DNA from: Hymenobacter caeli | GTDB lineage: Bacteria > Bacteroidota > Bacteroidia > Cytophagales > Hymenobacteraceae | Direction of reading: 5' to 3' | DNA length: 64,000 nucleotides | Assembly (NCBI RefSeq): GCF_013294115.1 | Contig: NZ_JABSNP010000012.1 | Span: 93,334 to 157,333, forward strand | Part shown: positions 6,981-15,316 of the stretch, in pieces | Numbering within the stretch: the stretch's first letter is position 1 | How the letters are laid out: every line of letters starts with the position of its first letter | Notes under the pieces: generated by a model | What the model was told of the DNA's origin: nothing | What the model saw: the letters and a program-made list of their open reading frames with translations, nothing else | Database searches by the model: none | Made by a program: the position numbers and the translations under genes

Positions 6981-9413
6981 CTACTTCCGAATCAGGGCCC
7001 CGGCCTGCTGCTCGAACTGCGCGATGAGCCGCTGCATCACCTGGTCGATGGCCTGCTCGCTAAGGGTTTGCGTGAAGTCCTGCAAGGCGAAGCTCACCGA
7101 GTACGACTTCTTGCCCGCGCCCAGGTTGGGCCCCTCGTACACGTCGAACACGTTCACGCTTTGCAGCAGCTTCTTCTCGGTGCGCAGGGCAATGCGGCAC
7201 AGCTGGTCGAAGGTCACGGCCTGGTCCACGACCACGCTCAGGTCGCGCCGCACCTCCGGGAACTTGGGCAGCTCGCGGGCCACCAGGGCCGGGCGGTACT
7301 TGCGCACGAGGCCGTCCCAGTCCAGCTCGGCGTACCACACGGGCTGGCCCACGTCGAGGCGCTTGAGCAGGGGCGCGGCCACGGCCCCGGCCTGGGCCAC
7401 GGGCTGGTTGTGGGCCAGCAGGGCCAGGCCGCCGGCCAAGTAGGGGTGGTCGGTGGGCTGCTGGGCGGGCTGCGCGTGGCCCAGGGCCGCCAGCACCTGC
7501 GCCACCGCCCCGGCCAGGTCGGGGAAGGCGGCTTTGCGGGCCGGGTATTGCCAGGTTTCGGCCGTGGCGTTGCCCGTCAGGTAGAGGGCCAGCACGTTGC
7601 GCTCGTCGGTGCCGCCGTCGGCGCGGCGGTGGTAAGTTTTTCCGAACTCGTAGATCTTCAGGTCTTTCTGGCGACGGTTGGTGTTGTAGCGCACCGTTTC
7701 CAAGCCCGAGGGCAGCAGGGAGGGGCGCAGCACGTTCAGCTCCACGCTGTTGGGGTTGAGCAGGCGCACCAGGGCCGGGTCGGGGGCCCCGGGGCCCTCG
7801 AAGTAAGCGGCGTTCACCACCGAGTTGGTCAGAATTTCCGAAAAGCCCTGGCCGCTGAGCAGCGCAGCAATCTTCTGGCGCAGCACTTCCGGGTCGGGGT
7901 TTGGGAACTTGGCCAGGAACGTGGCCGAGTTGTGGGGCCGCAGCGCCACGTTGTTGTAGCCGTAGATGCGCAGAATCTCCTCGATGACGTCGGCTTCGCG
8001 GGCCACGTCCACCTTGTGCGGGGGCACGGCCAGCGTCCACTCTTCCTGGCCCTGCGCGTCGGTGTTTTCGGCGGTGATTTTAATCTCCAAGTCACTCAAA
8101 ATCTGCCGGATGCGGGCGGGCTCGATGTATTGGCCCACCAGCCGTGCCACGCGGGGCAGGCGCAGGCGCACGGCCGTGGGCCCGATGGGCGCGGGGTATA
8201 CGTCCACGACGGGCGCGGCGGGCTGGGCCCCGGCCACTTCTTGCAGCAGCAGGGCGGCGCGGTGCAGAGCCGGCAGCACCATCTCGGGGTCGGTGCCGCG
8301 CTCGAAGCGGAACGAGGCGTCGGTTTTCAGGCCGTGGGTTTGGCTAGTGCGGCGCACGGCGGCGGGCGCGAAGTAGGCACTTTCGAGGAACACGCGGGTG
8401 GTGGCGGGGCCCACGCCCGAGGTTTTGCCGCCGAACACGCCGGCCAGGGCCAGCGGGGCCCCGGTGCCGTCGGCCACCACCAGGTCGTCGGCCGTCAGGG
8501 TGCGCTCCGTGCCGTCGAGGGTCACGAACTTCTCGCCTTCAACGGCCCGCTTCACGACGATGCCGTGGCCCGCCAGCTGGTCGGCGTCGAAGGCGTGGAG
8601 GGGCTGGCCCAGCTCGTGCAGCACGAAGTTGGTCACGTCCACCACGTTGTTAATCGGCGAGAGGCCGATGCTGCGCAGGCGGCGCTGGAGCCAGTCGGGC
8701 GAGGGCCCCACGCGCACGTTGTCCAGCAGCAGGCCGGCGTAGCGGCGGCAGGCGGCGGCATCTTCTACGGTCACGCCGATGGCCTCGCCGCTGGCGGGGG
8801 CCCGGAAGCCGCGCACGTCGGGCAAGTGGGCGGGCTGGCGCAGCAGGGCCCGCAGCTCGCGGGCCACGCCGTAGTGCGAGGCGGCGTCAGCACGGTTGGG
8901 CGTGAGGCCGATTTCGAAGGCCGTATCGGTGCCCAGGCCGAAGTAGTCGGCGGCGGGCGTGCCGTTGGGCAAGTCGGTGTCGAGCACCATGATGCCGGCG
9001 TGCGAGGTGCCCAGGCCGATTTCGTCCTCGGCGCAAATCATGCCCTCGGAGGCCGCGCCGCGGATTTTGCTCTTCTTGATTTTGAACGGCTCGCCGGCCG
9101 TGGGGTGCAGCGTGGCGCCCTCCAGGGCCACCACCACGCGCTGGCCGGCGGCCACGTTGGGGGCCCCGCACACGATTTGGCGCGGCGTGCCGTCGCCCAC
9201 GTCCACGGTGGTCAGGCTGAGCTTGTCGGCGTCGGGGTGCTTGTCGCGGGTGAGCACCGTGCCCAGCACCACGCCGCGCAGCCCGCCCGGGATGCTTTCC
9301 AGCTCCTCCAGGCTTTCCACTTCCAACCCGGAACCGGTGAGCAGGGCCCCAATCTCGGCGGCGGTTTTATCGGTGGGAATGAGCGTTTTGAGCCAGTCGA
9401 AGGAGATGCGCAT
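6981..9413 (-). CDS. pheT: Phenylalanine--tRNA ligase beta subunit
   Basis: An 810-residue protein, the normal length for bacterial PheT. It forms the alpha2-beta2 enzyme with PheS and charges tRNA-Phe in the cytoplasm. Domain order: N-terminal MRISFDWLKTLIP; an OB-fold tRNA-binding domain (VVLGTVLTRDKHPDADKL) at ~45-160; B3/4 editing domain; B5 domain (NNVVDVTNFVLHELGQPLHA lies in the B3/B4 region); a core domain with EILRIYGYNNV; and a C-terminal FDX-ACB anticodon-binding domain (KFPEVRRDLSVVVD) from ~715. pheS is not in the window. A perfect -7 promoter box lies 50 bases upstream and a terminator hairpin follows the gene. Confidence 0.96.
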   Translation of the reverse strand: MRISFDWLKTLIPTDKTAAEIGALLTGSGLEVESLEELESIPGGLRGVVLGTVLTRDKHPDADKLSLTTVDVGDGTPRQIVCGAPNVAAGQRVVVALEGATLHPTAGEPFKIKKSKIRGAASEGMICAEDEIGLGTSHAGIMVLDTDLPNGTPAADYFGLGTDTAFEIGLTPNRADAASHYGVARELRALLRQPAHLPDVRGFRAPASGEAIGVTVEDAAACRRYAGLLLDNVRVGPSPDWLQRRLRSIGLSPINNVVDVTNFVLHELGQPLHAFDADQLAGHGIVVKRAVEGEKFVTLDGTERTLTADDLVVADGTGAPLALAGVFGGKTSGVGPATTRVFLESAYFAPAAVRRTSQTHGLKTDASFRFERGTDPEMVLPALHRAALLLQEVAGAQPAAPVVDVYPAPIGPTAVRLRLPRVARLVGQYIEPARIRQILSDLEIKITAENTDAQGQEEWTLAVPPHKVDVAREADVIEEILRIYGYNNVALRPHNSATFLAKFPNPDPEVLRQKIAALLSGQGFSEILTNSVVNAAYFEGPGAPDPALVRLLNPNSVELNVLRPSLLPSGLETVRYNTNRRQKDLKIYEFGKTYHRRADGGTDERNVLALYLTGNATAETWQYPARKAAFPDLAGAVAQVLAALGHAQPAQQPTDHPYLAGGLALLAHNQPVAQAGAVAAPLLKRLDVGQPVWYAELDWDGLVRKYRPALVARELPKFPEVRRDLSVVVDQAVTFDQLCRIALRTEKKLLQSVNVFDVYEGPNLGAGKKSYSVSFALQDFTQTLSEQAIDQVMQRLIAQFEQQAGALIRK

Positions 9414-9463
9414 GGGGGAATTGTTGAATGGTTGAGGGCTAAATTGTTGCCGCTCAACCCGGG

Positions 9464-9471
9464 CAAAGGTA
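9464..9471 (-). promoter_or_regulatory. Bacteroidota -7 promoter box of pheT
   Basis: TACCTTTG on the minus strand is an exact match to TAnnTTTG, 50 bases upstream of the pheT ATG. No clear -33 TTG is visible in the GC-rich sequence further up. Confidence 0.55.
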
Positions 9472-9541
9472 CGGCGGGGCCGGATGACCGATTCGGGGCC
9501 CCGGCGCGTATCTTAGCCCAACACCAACCCCTTCATCCGCC

Positions 9542-10162
9542 ATGAAGCAAGTATCGGAAGCCCCCGTCCCGCGGCCCGACGCGGCCGAAGCCACCGTTTT
9601 GCGAGGGGCCCTGATTGCCGGGCTCAGCGACGACGAGTTTTTTCAGTTCTGCCAGGAAAACGACCTCGTTCGCATCGAGCGGACGGCAGACCACGAAATC
9701 AGCATTATGCCCCCCGTAGGAGGAGATTCCAGCGCCACCAACGGCGACGTCTATTTTCAGCTGGCCCTGTGGAGCCGCCGGTACGGTGGACGCTCATTTG
9801 AGTCCTCCGTGGGCTTTTACTTATCCGAGGGCATCGTGCTGTCGCCGGATGTTTCCTGGGTGCCGGCCGCCACGTGGGCCCGCCTCACGGCGCAGCAGCG
9901 AAGGAAATTTCTGCCCGTCTGCCCCGACTTCATCATCGAGGTCAAATCCCCTTCTGACAACCTCAAAACCCTGCAAGCCAAGATGGAGCAGTGGCTGCAA
10001 CACGGTGTGCGCCTGGGCTTTTTGTTGAACACCGAAACCGAGACGGCCTACGTGTACGCCCCCGGCCAGCCCGTGCAAACCGTGCAGGGCTTCGACCAGG
10101 AGCTGAGCGGCGAGCCGGTGCTGCCGGGCTTCCGGCTCGATTTGCGGGAGTTGAAGAGCTGA
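9542..10162 (+). CDS. Uma2 family endonuclease-like protein (DUF820)
   Basis: A 206-residue protein of the Uma2/DUF820 family, which has a PD-(D/E)XK restriction-endonuclease-like fold. Signature parts: the N-terminal FFQFCQENDLVRIE block, IMPPVGGDSSATNGDV near residue 57, VLSPDVSWV near residue 99 (first catalytic Asp), and FIIEVKSPSDNL near residue 130 (the E-x-K catalytic pair), ending with a C-terminal strand region. Catalytic residues are intact. These proteins are often multi-copy in Bacteroidota and cyanobacteria; their biological role is unsettled. It is followed after 50 bases by the Mo-oxidoreductase gene but has no evident functional link. Confidence 0.85.
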   Translation: MKQVSEAPVPRPDAAEATVLRGALIAGLSDDEFFQFCQENDLVRIERTADHEISIMPPVGGDSSATNGDVYFQLALWSRRYGGRSFESSVGFYLSEGIVLSPDVSWVPAATWARLTAQQRRKFLPVCPDFIIEVKSPSDNLKTLQAKMEQWLQHGVRLGFLLNTETETAYVYAPGQPVQTVQGFDQELSGEPVLPGFRLDLRELKS

Positions 10163-10212
10163 CCACGCGCCGGCTTTCGCGCTTCATTCCACCGTTTATA
10201 CGCCCGCCTCTC

Positions 10213-10854
10213 ATGCCCTTCGTCAACAAAGGTTTCCACGCCAAGCGGCCCGCCGACGGGGCCCACAAGCTGCCGCCCGGCCAGTACGAAACCCGGGATT
10301 TTCCGGTGCTCACGGCGGGGCCCACGCCGCGCATCAACCTGGCCAACTGGGAGTTCCGCCTCGAAGGCCTGGTGGAAACCCCGGTGCGGTGGAGCTGGAA
10401 CGAATTCAACGCGCTGCCACAGCAGGATTTTAACCCCGACATCCACTGCGTTACGAAGTGGTCGAAATTCGACACCAAGTGGCGCGGCGTGAGCCTGGAC
10501 ACGCTGCTGGAACACGTGCAGCTGAAGCCCGAAGCGGCGTTTGCCCTGGCTTTCTCCTACGGCGGCTACACCACCAACCTGCCGCTGGCCGACCTGCGCA
10601 ACGCCCAGGCGTTCATTGGCTTGCAGTACGAAGGCAAGCTGCTGACGCCGGAGCACGGGGGCCCCGCGCGGCTGGTGGTGCCGCACCTCTACTTCTGGAA
10701 AAGCGCCAAGTGGGTGCAGGGCCTGCGCCTGCTGGGCGTCGACAAGCCGGGCTTTTGGGAGGAGGCGGGCTACAGCATGCACGGCGACCCGTGGAAGGAG
10801 CAGCGCTACGGCAGCGACGACGACGAGGCCGACCCCAGCAGTTCGCGCCCATGA
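10213..10854 (+). CDS. Sulfite oxidase-like molybdopterin oxidoreductase
   Basis: A 213-residue protein with an oxidoreductase molybdopterin-binding domain. It shows WEFRLEGLVETPVRWSWNEF, DIHCVTKWS with the Cys that should ligate molybdenum near residue 79, and W-x-GVSLDTLL just after. No signal peptide or Tat motif is visible, unlike MsrP, so it is probably cytoplasmic, like YuiH-type proteins. The start at 10213 (MPFVNKGFHAK) was chosen because upstream sequence overlaps Uma2 in another frame. Its stop overlaps the next ATG (ATGA), so it is translationally coupled to the FNR-type reductase, a probable electron donor. The acidic C-terminus (GSDDDEADPSS) is not part of the domain. Confidence 0.88.
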   Translation: MPFVNKGFHAKRPADGAHKLPPGQYETRDFPVLTAGPTPRINLANWEFRLEGLVETPVRWSWNEFNALPQQDFNPDIHCVTKWSKFDTKWRGVSLDTLLEHVQLKPEAAFALAFSYGGYTTNLPLADLRNAQAFIGLQYEGKLLTPEHGGPARLVVPHLYFWKSAKWVQGLRLLGVDKPGFWEEAGYSMHGDPWKEQRYGSDDDEADPSSSRP

Positions 10855-11591
10855 GCCGGCTCGATTGGCAAATCGGCACCGTAACAGCCATCACCCCCGA
10901 CACGCCCCGCGTTAAAACCTTCACCCTCAGCCTACCGCACTGGGCGGCCCACCGCGCCGGCCAGCACTACGACCTGCGCCTAAGCGCCCCCGACGGATAC
11001 CAAACCGAGCGCAGCTACTCCATCGCCTCGCCCCCGGAACAAACCGGCGAGGTAGCCTTCACCGTGGAGCTGATTGCCGACGGCGAAGTGTCGGGCTACC
11101 TACACGAGGGCGTGGCCGTAGGCGACCAGTTGGAGCTGCGGGGGCCCATCGGCGGCTACTTCGTGTGGCCCGCCGGGGCCCCCGCCGCCCCGCTCCTGCT
11201 GGTAGCCGGCGGCTCGGGCGTGGTGCCGCTGATGGCCATGCTGCGCCACCGCCAACGCGCCGGGTTGCGCAACCCGGCCGTCCTGCTGTTCAGCGTCCGC
11301 GCGCCAGAGGAAGTTATCTATCAGCAGGAGCTGGAGGCCATGGCCCGGGCCGACCCGGCCTTCACGCTGCTGCTCACTTACACCCGCCAAGCCCCCGCCG
11401 GCTGGGCGGGCTGCCACCGGCGCGCCGATGCCCCCATGCTGGCCGAGGCCGTGGGCCACCTGCCCGGCCCGCCGCAGTGCTACGTCTGCGGGCCCACCGG
11501 CCTAGTGGAAAGCGTCGCCACGCTGCTCCAGGCCCAGGGCCTGCCCGACGAATCCATCCGCACCGAGCGGTTCGGGCCCACGGGGCAATAG
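10851..11591 (+). CDS. FAD/NAD(P)-binding ferredoxin reductase-like oxidoreductase
   Basis: A 246-residue flavoprotein of the ferredoxin-NADP reductase family. The FAD-binding beta-barrel carries RSYSIASPP near residue 51. The nucleotide domain has VAGGSGVVPLMAML near residue 116 and CYVCGPTGLVES near residue 213. There is no C-terminal 2Fe-2S domain, so electrons must pass to a separate partner. The ATG overlaps the stop of the Mo-oxidoreductase by four bases (ATGA). The simplest reading is that NAD(P)H electrons go via this FAD protein to the molybdopterin enzyme for reduction of an unknown substrate, perhaps a sulfoxide; that is inference. Confidence 0.88.
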   Translation: MSRLDWQIGTVTAITPDTPRVKTFTLSLPHWAAHRAGQHYDLRLSAPDGYQTERSYSIASPPEQTGEVAFTVELIADGEVSGYLHEGVAVGDQLELRGPIGGYFVWPAGAPAAPLLLVAGGSGVVPLMAMLRHRQRAGLRNPAVLLFSVRAPEEVIYQQELEAMARADPAFTLLLTYTRQAPAGWAGCHRRADAPMLAEAVGHLPGPPQCYVCGPTGLVESVATLLQAQGLPDESIRTERFGPTGQ

Positions 11592-11610
11592 GGCCGGGGC
11601 CCGTGGGGCT

Positions 11611-12216
11611 TTAATCATGGAAGGATTTTTCGCCGGCTGGCACGGCCACGCTCAAGCGGTTTTCGGGCGGCGGCACGGGGCAACTGTAGCCGTTGGTGTA
11701 GGCGCAGTAAGGATTGTACACCTGATTGAAATCCAGCACGACGGTAGTGGCCCCCTCGGCGGGCACGGCGGCGTCGAGGTAGCGGCCGCCGCCGTAGGTT
11801 TCGCGGCCGTTGCTGGCGTCGGTGAAGGGCACGAACAGGGTGGAATCGGTGGTTTTGCGGAACAGGGTAAGCTGCTGGCGCTGGCCGTTCAGCTCGAAAG
11901 TGGCCCGGCCCCAGGGCGTGTAGGGCTCAGCGCGGCGGTCGGTCATCTGCATCGCCACCGGGGCCAGGCGGGCCAGGGGCGCGTACTGGGCCGTGACGAG
12001 GTACTTCTTATCGGGCGCGAAGTAGTTCAGGCTGTCGAATTGCGGGCGTTGCGCCTCGGTCAGCGGCGACTCGTTGCCGCCTCGGAAGGCGCTGTTCTTG
12101 GCCTTCCGCGCCGCTTGCACTCGGGCAAAATACGGGTCGGGGCCCTGGGCAATGTCCAGCACCGAGAAACCTACGACGGCCACCGCGCCGCCAATAATCA
12201 AGAGCTTGGTTTTCAT
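11611..12216 (-). CDS. DUF1684 domain-containing protein
   Basis: A 201-residue protein with an N-terminal hydrophobic segment (MKTKLLIIGGAVAVVGFSVL), a membrane anchor or signal peptide. The DUF1684 hallmark is YNPYCAYTNGYSCPVPPPEN near the C-terminus, with conserved Asn-Pro-x-Cys and Cys-Pro motifs; the earlier LNYFAPDKKYLV and WGRATFELNG blocks also fit. Biochemical function of the family is unknown. The gene converges with the FNR gene (20 bases apart) and lies downstream of radC on the same strand, with a possible promoter of its own at 12316-12323. The frame extends upstream to 12318, but the Met at 12216 gives the leader. Confidence 0.85.
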   Translation of the reverse strand: MKTKLLIIGGAVAVVGFSVLDIAQGPDPYFARVQAARKAKNSAFRGGNESPLTEAQRPQFDSLNYFAPDKKYLVTAQYAPLARLAPVAMQMTDRRAEPYTPWGRATFELNGQRQQLTLFRKTTDSTLFVPFTDASNGRETYGGGRYLDAAVPAEGATTVVLDFNQVYNPYCAYTNGYSCPVPPPENRLSVAVPAGEKSFHD

Positions 12217-12315
12217 GAAACAGGCGCCAGGTTCGCACAGCGCGAACAAAAACAAAAAGGATTTCCCTTGGGTAGGGCCTTCAGGAAAGCGCCTTCTCCT
12301 TCCGTTCGCGCAGTG

Positions 12316-12323
12316 CAAAATTA
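12316..12323 (-). promoter_or_regulatory. Candidate -7 box upstream of the DUF1684 gene
   Basis: TAATTTTG on the minus strand matches TAnnTTTG exactly, between the radC stop and the DUF1684 start, with a leader of about 100 bases. No -33 box was identified. Confidence 0.4.
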
Positions 12324-12324
12324 C

Positions 12325-13062
12325 TCACAGCACGCCCTCGTCGGCGAAGCTGTAGTAGCCGCGGTCGGTGTAAATGAGGTGGTCGAGGACGGGCAAATCG
12401 AGGAAATCGCCGGCCTGGCGCAGCTTTTTGGTGAGGGCCAGGTCGGCGGCGCTGGGCTGGCGGTTGCCGCTGGGGTGGTTGTGCACCAGGATGAGGCTGC
12501 TGGCCAGCTGCTCCAGGGCCTCCTTGAAAATCATTTTCGGGTCGGCCACGGTGCCGGCCACGCCGCCCTGGCTCACGGCCACCTTGCGCATCACCACGTT
12601 GGCGCGGTTCAGCAAAATCACCCAGAATTCCTCGTGCGGCAGGTCCATCAGGTTGGGGCGCACGAGGTTGTAAATGTCGCGCGAGCAGGTGATGGTGGTG
12701 CGGGCGGGCGCGTCGGCCTCCTTGCGGCGGCGGCCCAGCTCCAGCGCGGCCACCACGGCAATGGCCTTGGCCTCGCCGATGCCGGGGTGGCGGCAGAGCT
12801 GCTTCACGCCCTGGCGGGCCAACTCGTTGAGGTCGTGGCCCACGCCTTGCAGCATGAGCTTGGCCACGTCCACGGCCGAAAGCTTAACGGTGCCCGACCC
12901 TATCAAGATGGCAATCAGCTCGGCATCGGACAGCGCGGCGCGGCCCTTGGCCATGAGCTTCTCGCGGGGGCGGTCTTCCTCGGCCCAGCTTTTGATGCCC
13001 AGGGCCGCCGGCGCGGCGTAGGCCGGGGCTGATTCTTCGGCCAGATTATCAGTCATATCCAT
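12325..13062 (-). CDS. radC: JAB-domain DNA repair protein RadC
   Basis: A 245-residue protein with an N-terminal helix-hairpin-helix region (KGRAALSDAELIAILIGSGT, then HPGIGEAKAIAVVAALELGRR) and a C-terminal JAB/MPN metalloprotease-like domain carrying the signature HNHPSGNRQPSAAD (H-x-H-P-x-G...D) near residue 194. Length and domain order are those of RadC. The family was named for DNA repair but its true role is uncertain. The frame is open far upstream (into 14394) as an antisense shadow of the phosphoesterase; the ATG at 13062 (MDMTDN) is the credible start, with a second ATG at 13056. Divergent from the phosphoesterase across 102 bases. Confidence 0.93.
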   Translation of the reverse strand: MDMTDNLAEESAPAYAAPAALGIKSWAEEDRPREKLMAKGRAALSDAELIAILIGSGTVKLSAVDVAKLMLQGVGHDLNELARQGVKQLCRHPGIGEAKAIAVVAALELGRRRKEADAPARTTITCSRDIYNLVRPNLMDLPHEEFWVILLNRANVVMRKVAVSQGGVAGTVADPKMIFKEALEQLASSLILVHNHPSGNRQPSAADLALTKKLRQAGDFLDLPVLDHLIYTDRGYYSFADEGVL

Positions 13063-13164
13063 CGTACACGGCGTTATTTCAGAGCCGAAATTTAGCCCTT
13101 GGCCAAGCAAAAGCGGCCGGTTTACGTTTAGGAGGCCGGCGCACTTGCCGCGCCGCCCGTATTT

Positions 13165-14403
13165 ATGCGCAACCCCACCATTTTGCTGCTTGTATTGGCC
13201 ACGGTGCTCCTGGCCGAGTGGTACGGCTACCAGGCCACCCGCACCCTCACCCAACACCTCGACGAGGGGCCCCGGCGCGCGTGGGCCTGGGGCTACTGGC
13301 TGCTCACGGCGGCCGTGTGGGGTCTGGCCCTGTGGGCGGGGCCCACCCGGCAATCGGGCAACGCCCTGCTCAAAAGCCGCCTCCTCAGCCTGTTGCTGCT
13401 GGTGCTCGTCACCAAGCTGGTGGTGCTGCTCCCGCTGCTGCTCGAAGACCTGACGCGGCTGGGCCGCTGGGCCCTGAGCGCCGCCACGCGGCCGGCCGGG
13501 GCGGCGGGCGACGCGGTTTCGCGCAGCGAGTTTTTGGCCAAGGTGGCGCTGGGGCTGGGCGCCGTGCCGTTCGTGGCGCTGCTGTGGGGCGTGGTACGCG
13601 GGGCCACCGACTACCAGGTGCGCCGCGTGGTGCTGAAGTACCCGAACCTGCCGCCGGCCTTCGACGGCTTCAAAGTGCTGCAAATCTCGGACTTGCACAC
13701 GGGCAGCTTCACCTCCACCGAGCCGCTGCAACGGGCCGTGCGCTTCATCAACGCCCAGAAAGCCGACCTGATTCTGATGACCGGCGACCTGGTGAACAAC
13801 GTGGCCACCGAGGTCGAGCCCCACATTCCGGCCCTGGCGGGCATCCGGTCGGAGTTGCCCATTTTTTCCAGCCTCGGCAACCACGACTACGGCGACTACG
13901 TGCCATGGGGAAGCCCCGCCGCCAAGCGCGCCAACCTGGAGCGCCTGATGCAGAACCACGCCAAAATCGGCTGGACGCTGCTCAACGACACCAGCCACAC
14001 CATTGCGCGCGGGGGTGACAAAATTGCCGTGCTGGGCGTGCAAAACTGGAGCAGCCACGCCAACTTCCCCAAGCACGGCAACTTGCCGCAGGCCCACGCG
14101 GCCAGCGGCGACGCGCCGTTCAAAATCCTGCTCTCGCACGACCCTTCGCACTGGGAAGCGCAGGTACTGAACTACCCGGACATCGACTTGACGCTCAGCG
14201 GCCACACCCACGGCATGCAGTTTGGGGTAAACCTGCCGTTTTTCAAGTGGAGCCCCGTGCAGTACAGCTACAAGCAGTGGGCCGGCCTCTACGAACAGGG
14301 CCGCCAGAAGCTGTACGTGAACGTGGGCCTGGGCTTCCTCGGCTACCCCGGCCGGGTGGGGTTCCTGCCCGAAATCACGGTGTTTGAGCTGCAACGGGCG
14401 TAG
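13165..14403 (+). CDS. Membrane-anchored metallophosphoesterase (YkuE/YaeI-like)
   Basis: A 412-residue protein. The first ~150 residues hold four hydrophobic segments, the first being ILLLVLATVLLAEW. The calcineurin-like phosphoesterase domain follows with ordered metal ligands: ISDLHTG (D-x-H) near residue 175, MTGDLVNN (GD) near residue 208, SLGNHDYG (GNHD) near residue 238, LLSHDP near residue 325 and LSGHTHGMQFG (GHTH) near residue 347. All metal-binding residues are present. Family members hydrolyse phosphodiester or pyrophosphate bonds; some act on UDP-diacylglucosamine in lipid A synthesis, but the substrate here is unknown. Confidence 0.9.
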   Translation: MRNPTILLLVLATVLLAEWYGYQATRTLTQHLDEGPRRAWAWGYWLLTAAVWGLALWAGPTRQSGNALLKSRLLSLLLLVLVTKLVVLLPLLLEDLTRLGRWALSAATRPAGAAGDAVSRSEFLAKVALGLGAVPFVALLWGVVRGATDYQVRRVVLKYPNLPPAFDGFKVLQISDLHTGSFTSTEPLQRAVRFINAQKADLILMTGDLVNNVATEVEPHIPALAGIRSELPIFSSLGNHDYGDYVPWGSPAAKRANLERLMQNHAKIGWTLLNDTSHTIARGGDKIAVLGVQNWSSHANFPKHGNLPQAHAASGDAPFKILLSHDPSHWEAQVLNYPDIDLTLSGHTHGMQFGVNLPFFKWSPVQYSYKQWAGLYEQGRQKLYVNVGLGFLGYPGRVGFLPEITVFELQRA

Positions 14404-14488
14404 GGGCCGGGTCGCTTAACTCTGCTTTGACGGGACCTGTATAGCGAACGACGCACCCGTTTAATCCCTTCCCCCACTCCCAGCTACC

Positions 14489-15193
14489 ATGAAAAACTAC
14501 CTGTTTTTAGTCGCCGGTACGGCCCTTTCACTGGCTTCCTGCTCGCAAATAAAAAAGACGGACACCACGACCACCACGGGCACGCCCGGCGACTCGACGG
14601 CCATGAAGTCCACGATGACATCCAACACGATGTACACCGACGAGGCGTACAAAACCCGCTCGCAGCGGATTGCCGACAAGTACGCGGCCGACATGAAGGT
14701 GACCGACCCGGCCATGCGCGAAAAAATTCGCACGGCCTACTATAACCGCTCCAAGCGCCTCGGCGAGCTGCACACCAAATACGCTACGGACACCACCGGC
14801 CAATCCGCCGCCACCCGCGAGGCCATGACGGCCACCGATACCGAGTTTAAAAGTATTTACACCGACCCGGCGCAGTATAAATCGTACGAGTCGAGCCGCA
14901 CGAACTACGATGAGACCAACTACATGAGCAACGACGCCGGGGCCTCGTCGGACCTGCCAGCCGACACGTCGGGGGCCAATATCAGCAACAGCACCAACCG
15001 CGACAAAAGCAGCGGCAGCGGCAGCGCCATGAGCGGCAGCACGTCCGACAATGCCATGAGCAGCTCGACGAATGCCGCCAGCGGCACCGTTGGCAAGTCG
15101 AAAACCAAGCTCACCGACGGCACCAAAATCAAGGTGAAGCCCGACGGCCAAGTAAAAATAAAAGACGGCGACGGCTCCAAAATGAAGCAATAA
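14489..15193 (+). CDS. Ser/Thr-rich lipoprotein, unknown function
   Basis: A 234-residue protein with a lipoprotein leader ending in LASCS near residue 17. The mature part is low complexity (Ser, Thr, Asp, Lys), with a more ordered central segment (residues ~50-115: DEAYKTRSQRIADKYAADM, then REKIRTAYYNRSKRLGEL) that looks helical. The tail is Ser/Gly-rich and ends in a Lys-rich repeat-like block (KIKVKPDGQVKIKDGDG). No family was recognised. It is followed by a strong terminator, so it is probably a single-gene unit. Confidence 0.75.
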   Translation: MKNYLFLVAGTALSLASCSQIKKTDTTTTTGTPGDSTAMKSTMTSNTMYTDEAYKTRSQRIADKYAADMKVTDPAMREKIRTAYYNRSKRLGELHTKYATDTTGQSAATREAMTATDTEFKSIYTDPAQYKSYESSRTNYDETNYMSNDAGASSDLPADTSGANISNSTNRDKSSGSGSAMSGSTSDNAMSSSTNAASGTVGKSKTKLTDGTKIKVKPDGQVKIKDGDGSKMKQ

Positions 15194-15235
15194 GCCGGGC
15201 GGTTGGCCGGGCGTTCCGGTCCGTTGGTCTACTAC

Positions 15236-15265
15236 AGCCCGCGCCTGCAACGGCGCGGGCTTTTC
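15236..15265 (+). terminator. Rho-independent terminator
   Basis: A 10-bp perfect GC-rich stem (AGCCCGCGCC at 15236-15245 with GGCGCGGGCT at 15252-15261), a 6-base loop and a following TTTT tract, 42 bases past the stop of the Ser/Thr-rich lipoprotein gene. Confidence 0.88.
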
Positions 15266-15316
15266 TTTGCTCTTTGGTAAGCCCGCCGGACGGTTTTTGG
15301 CGTTTATAGTTTCTGC

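Noticed and set aside
7068..9545. 825-codon plus-strand open frame opposite pheT
   Set aside because: Antisense shadow; composition dominated by Gly, His, Val and Gln, as in other high-GC shadows, while pheT is complete.
13063..14394. Long minus-strand open frame that would give RadC a ~440-residue N-terminal extension
   Set aside because: It is antisense to the metallophosphoesterase, has shadow-like composition (His, Gln, Gly, Arg), and RadC has a good start and normal length at 13062.
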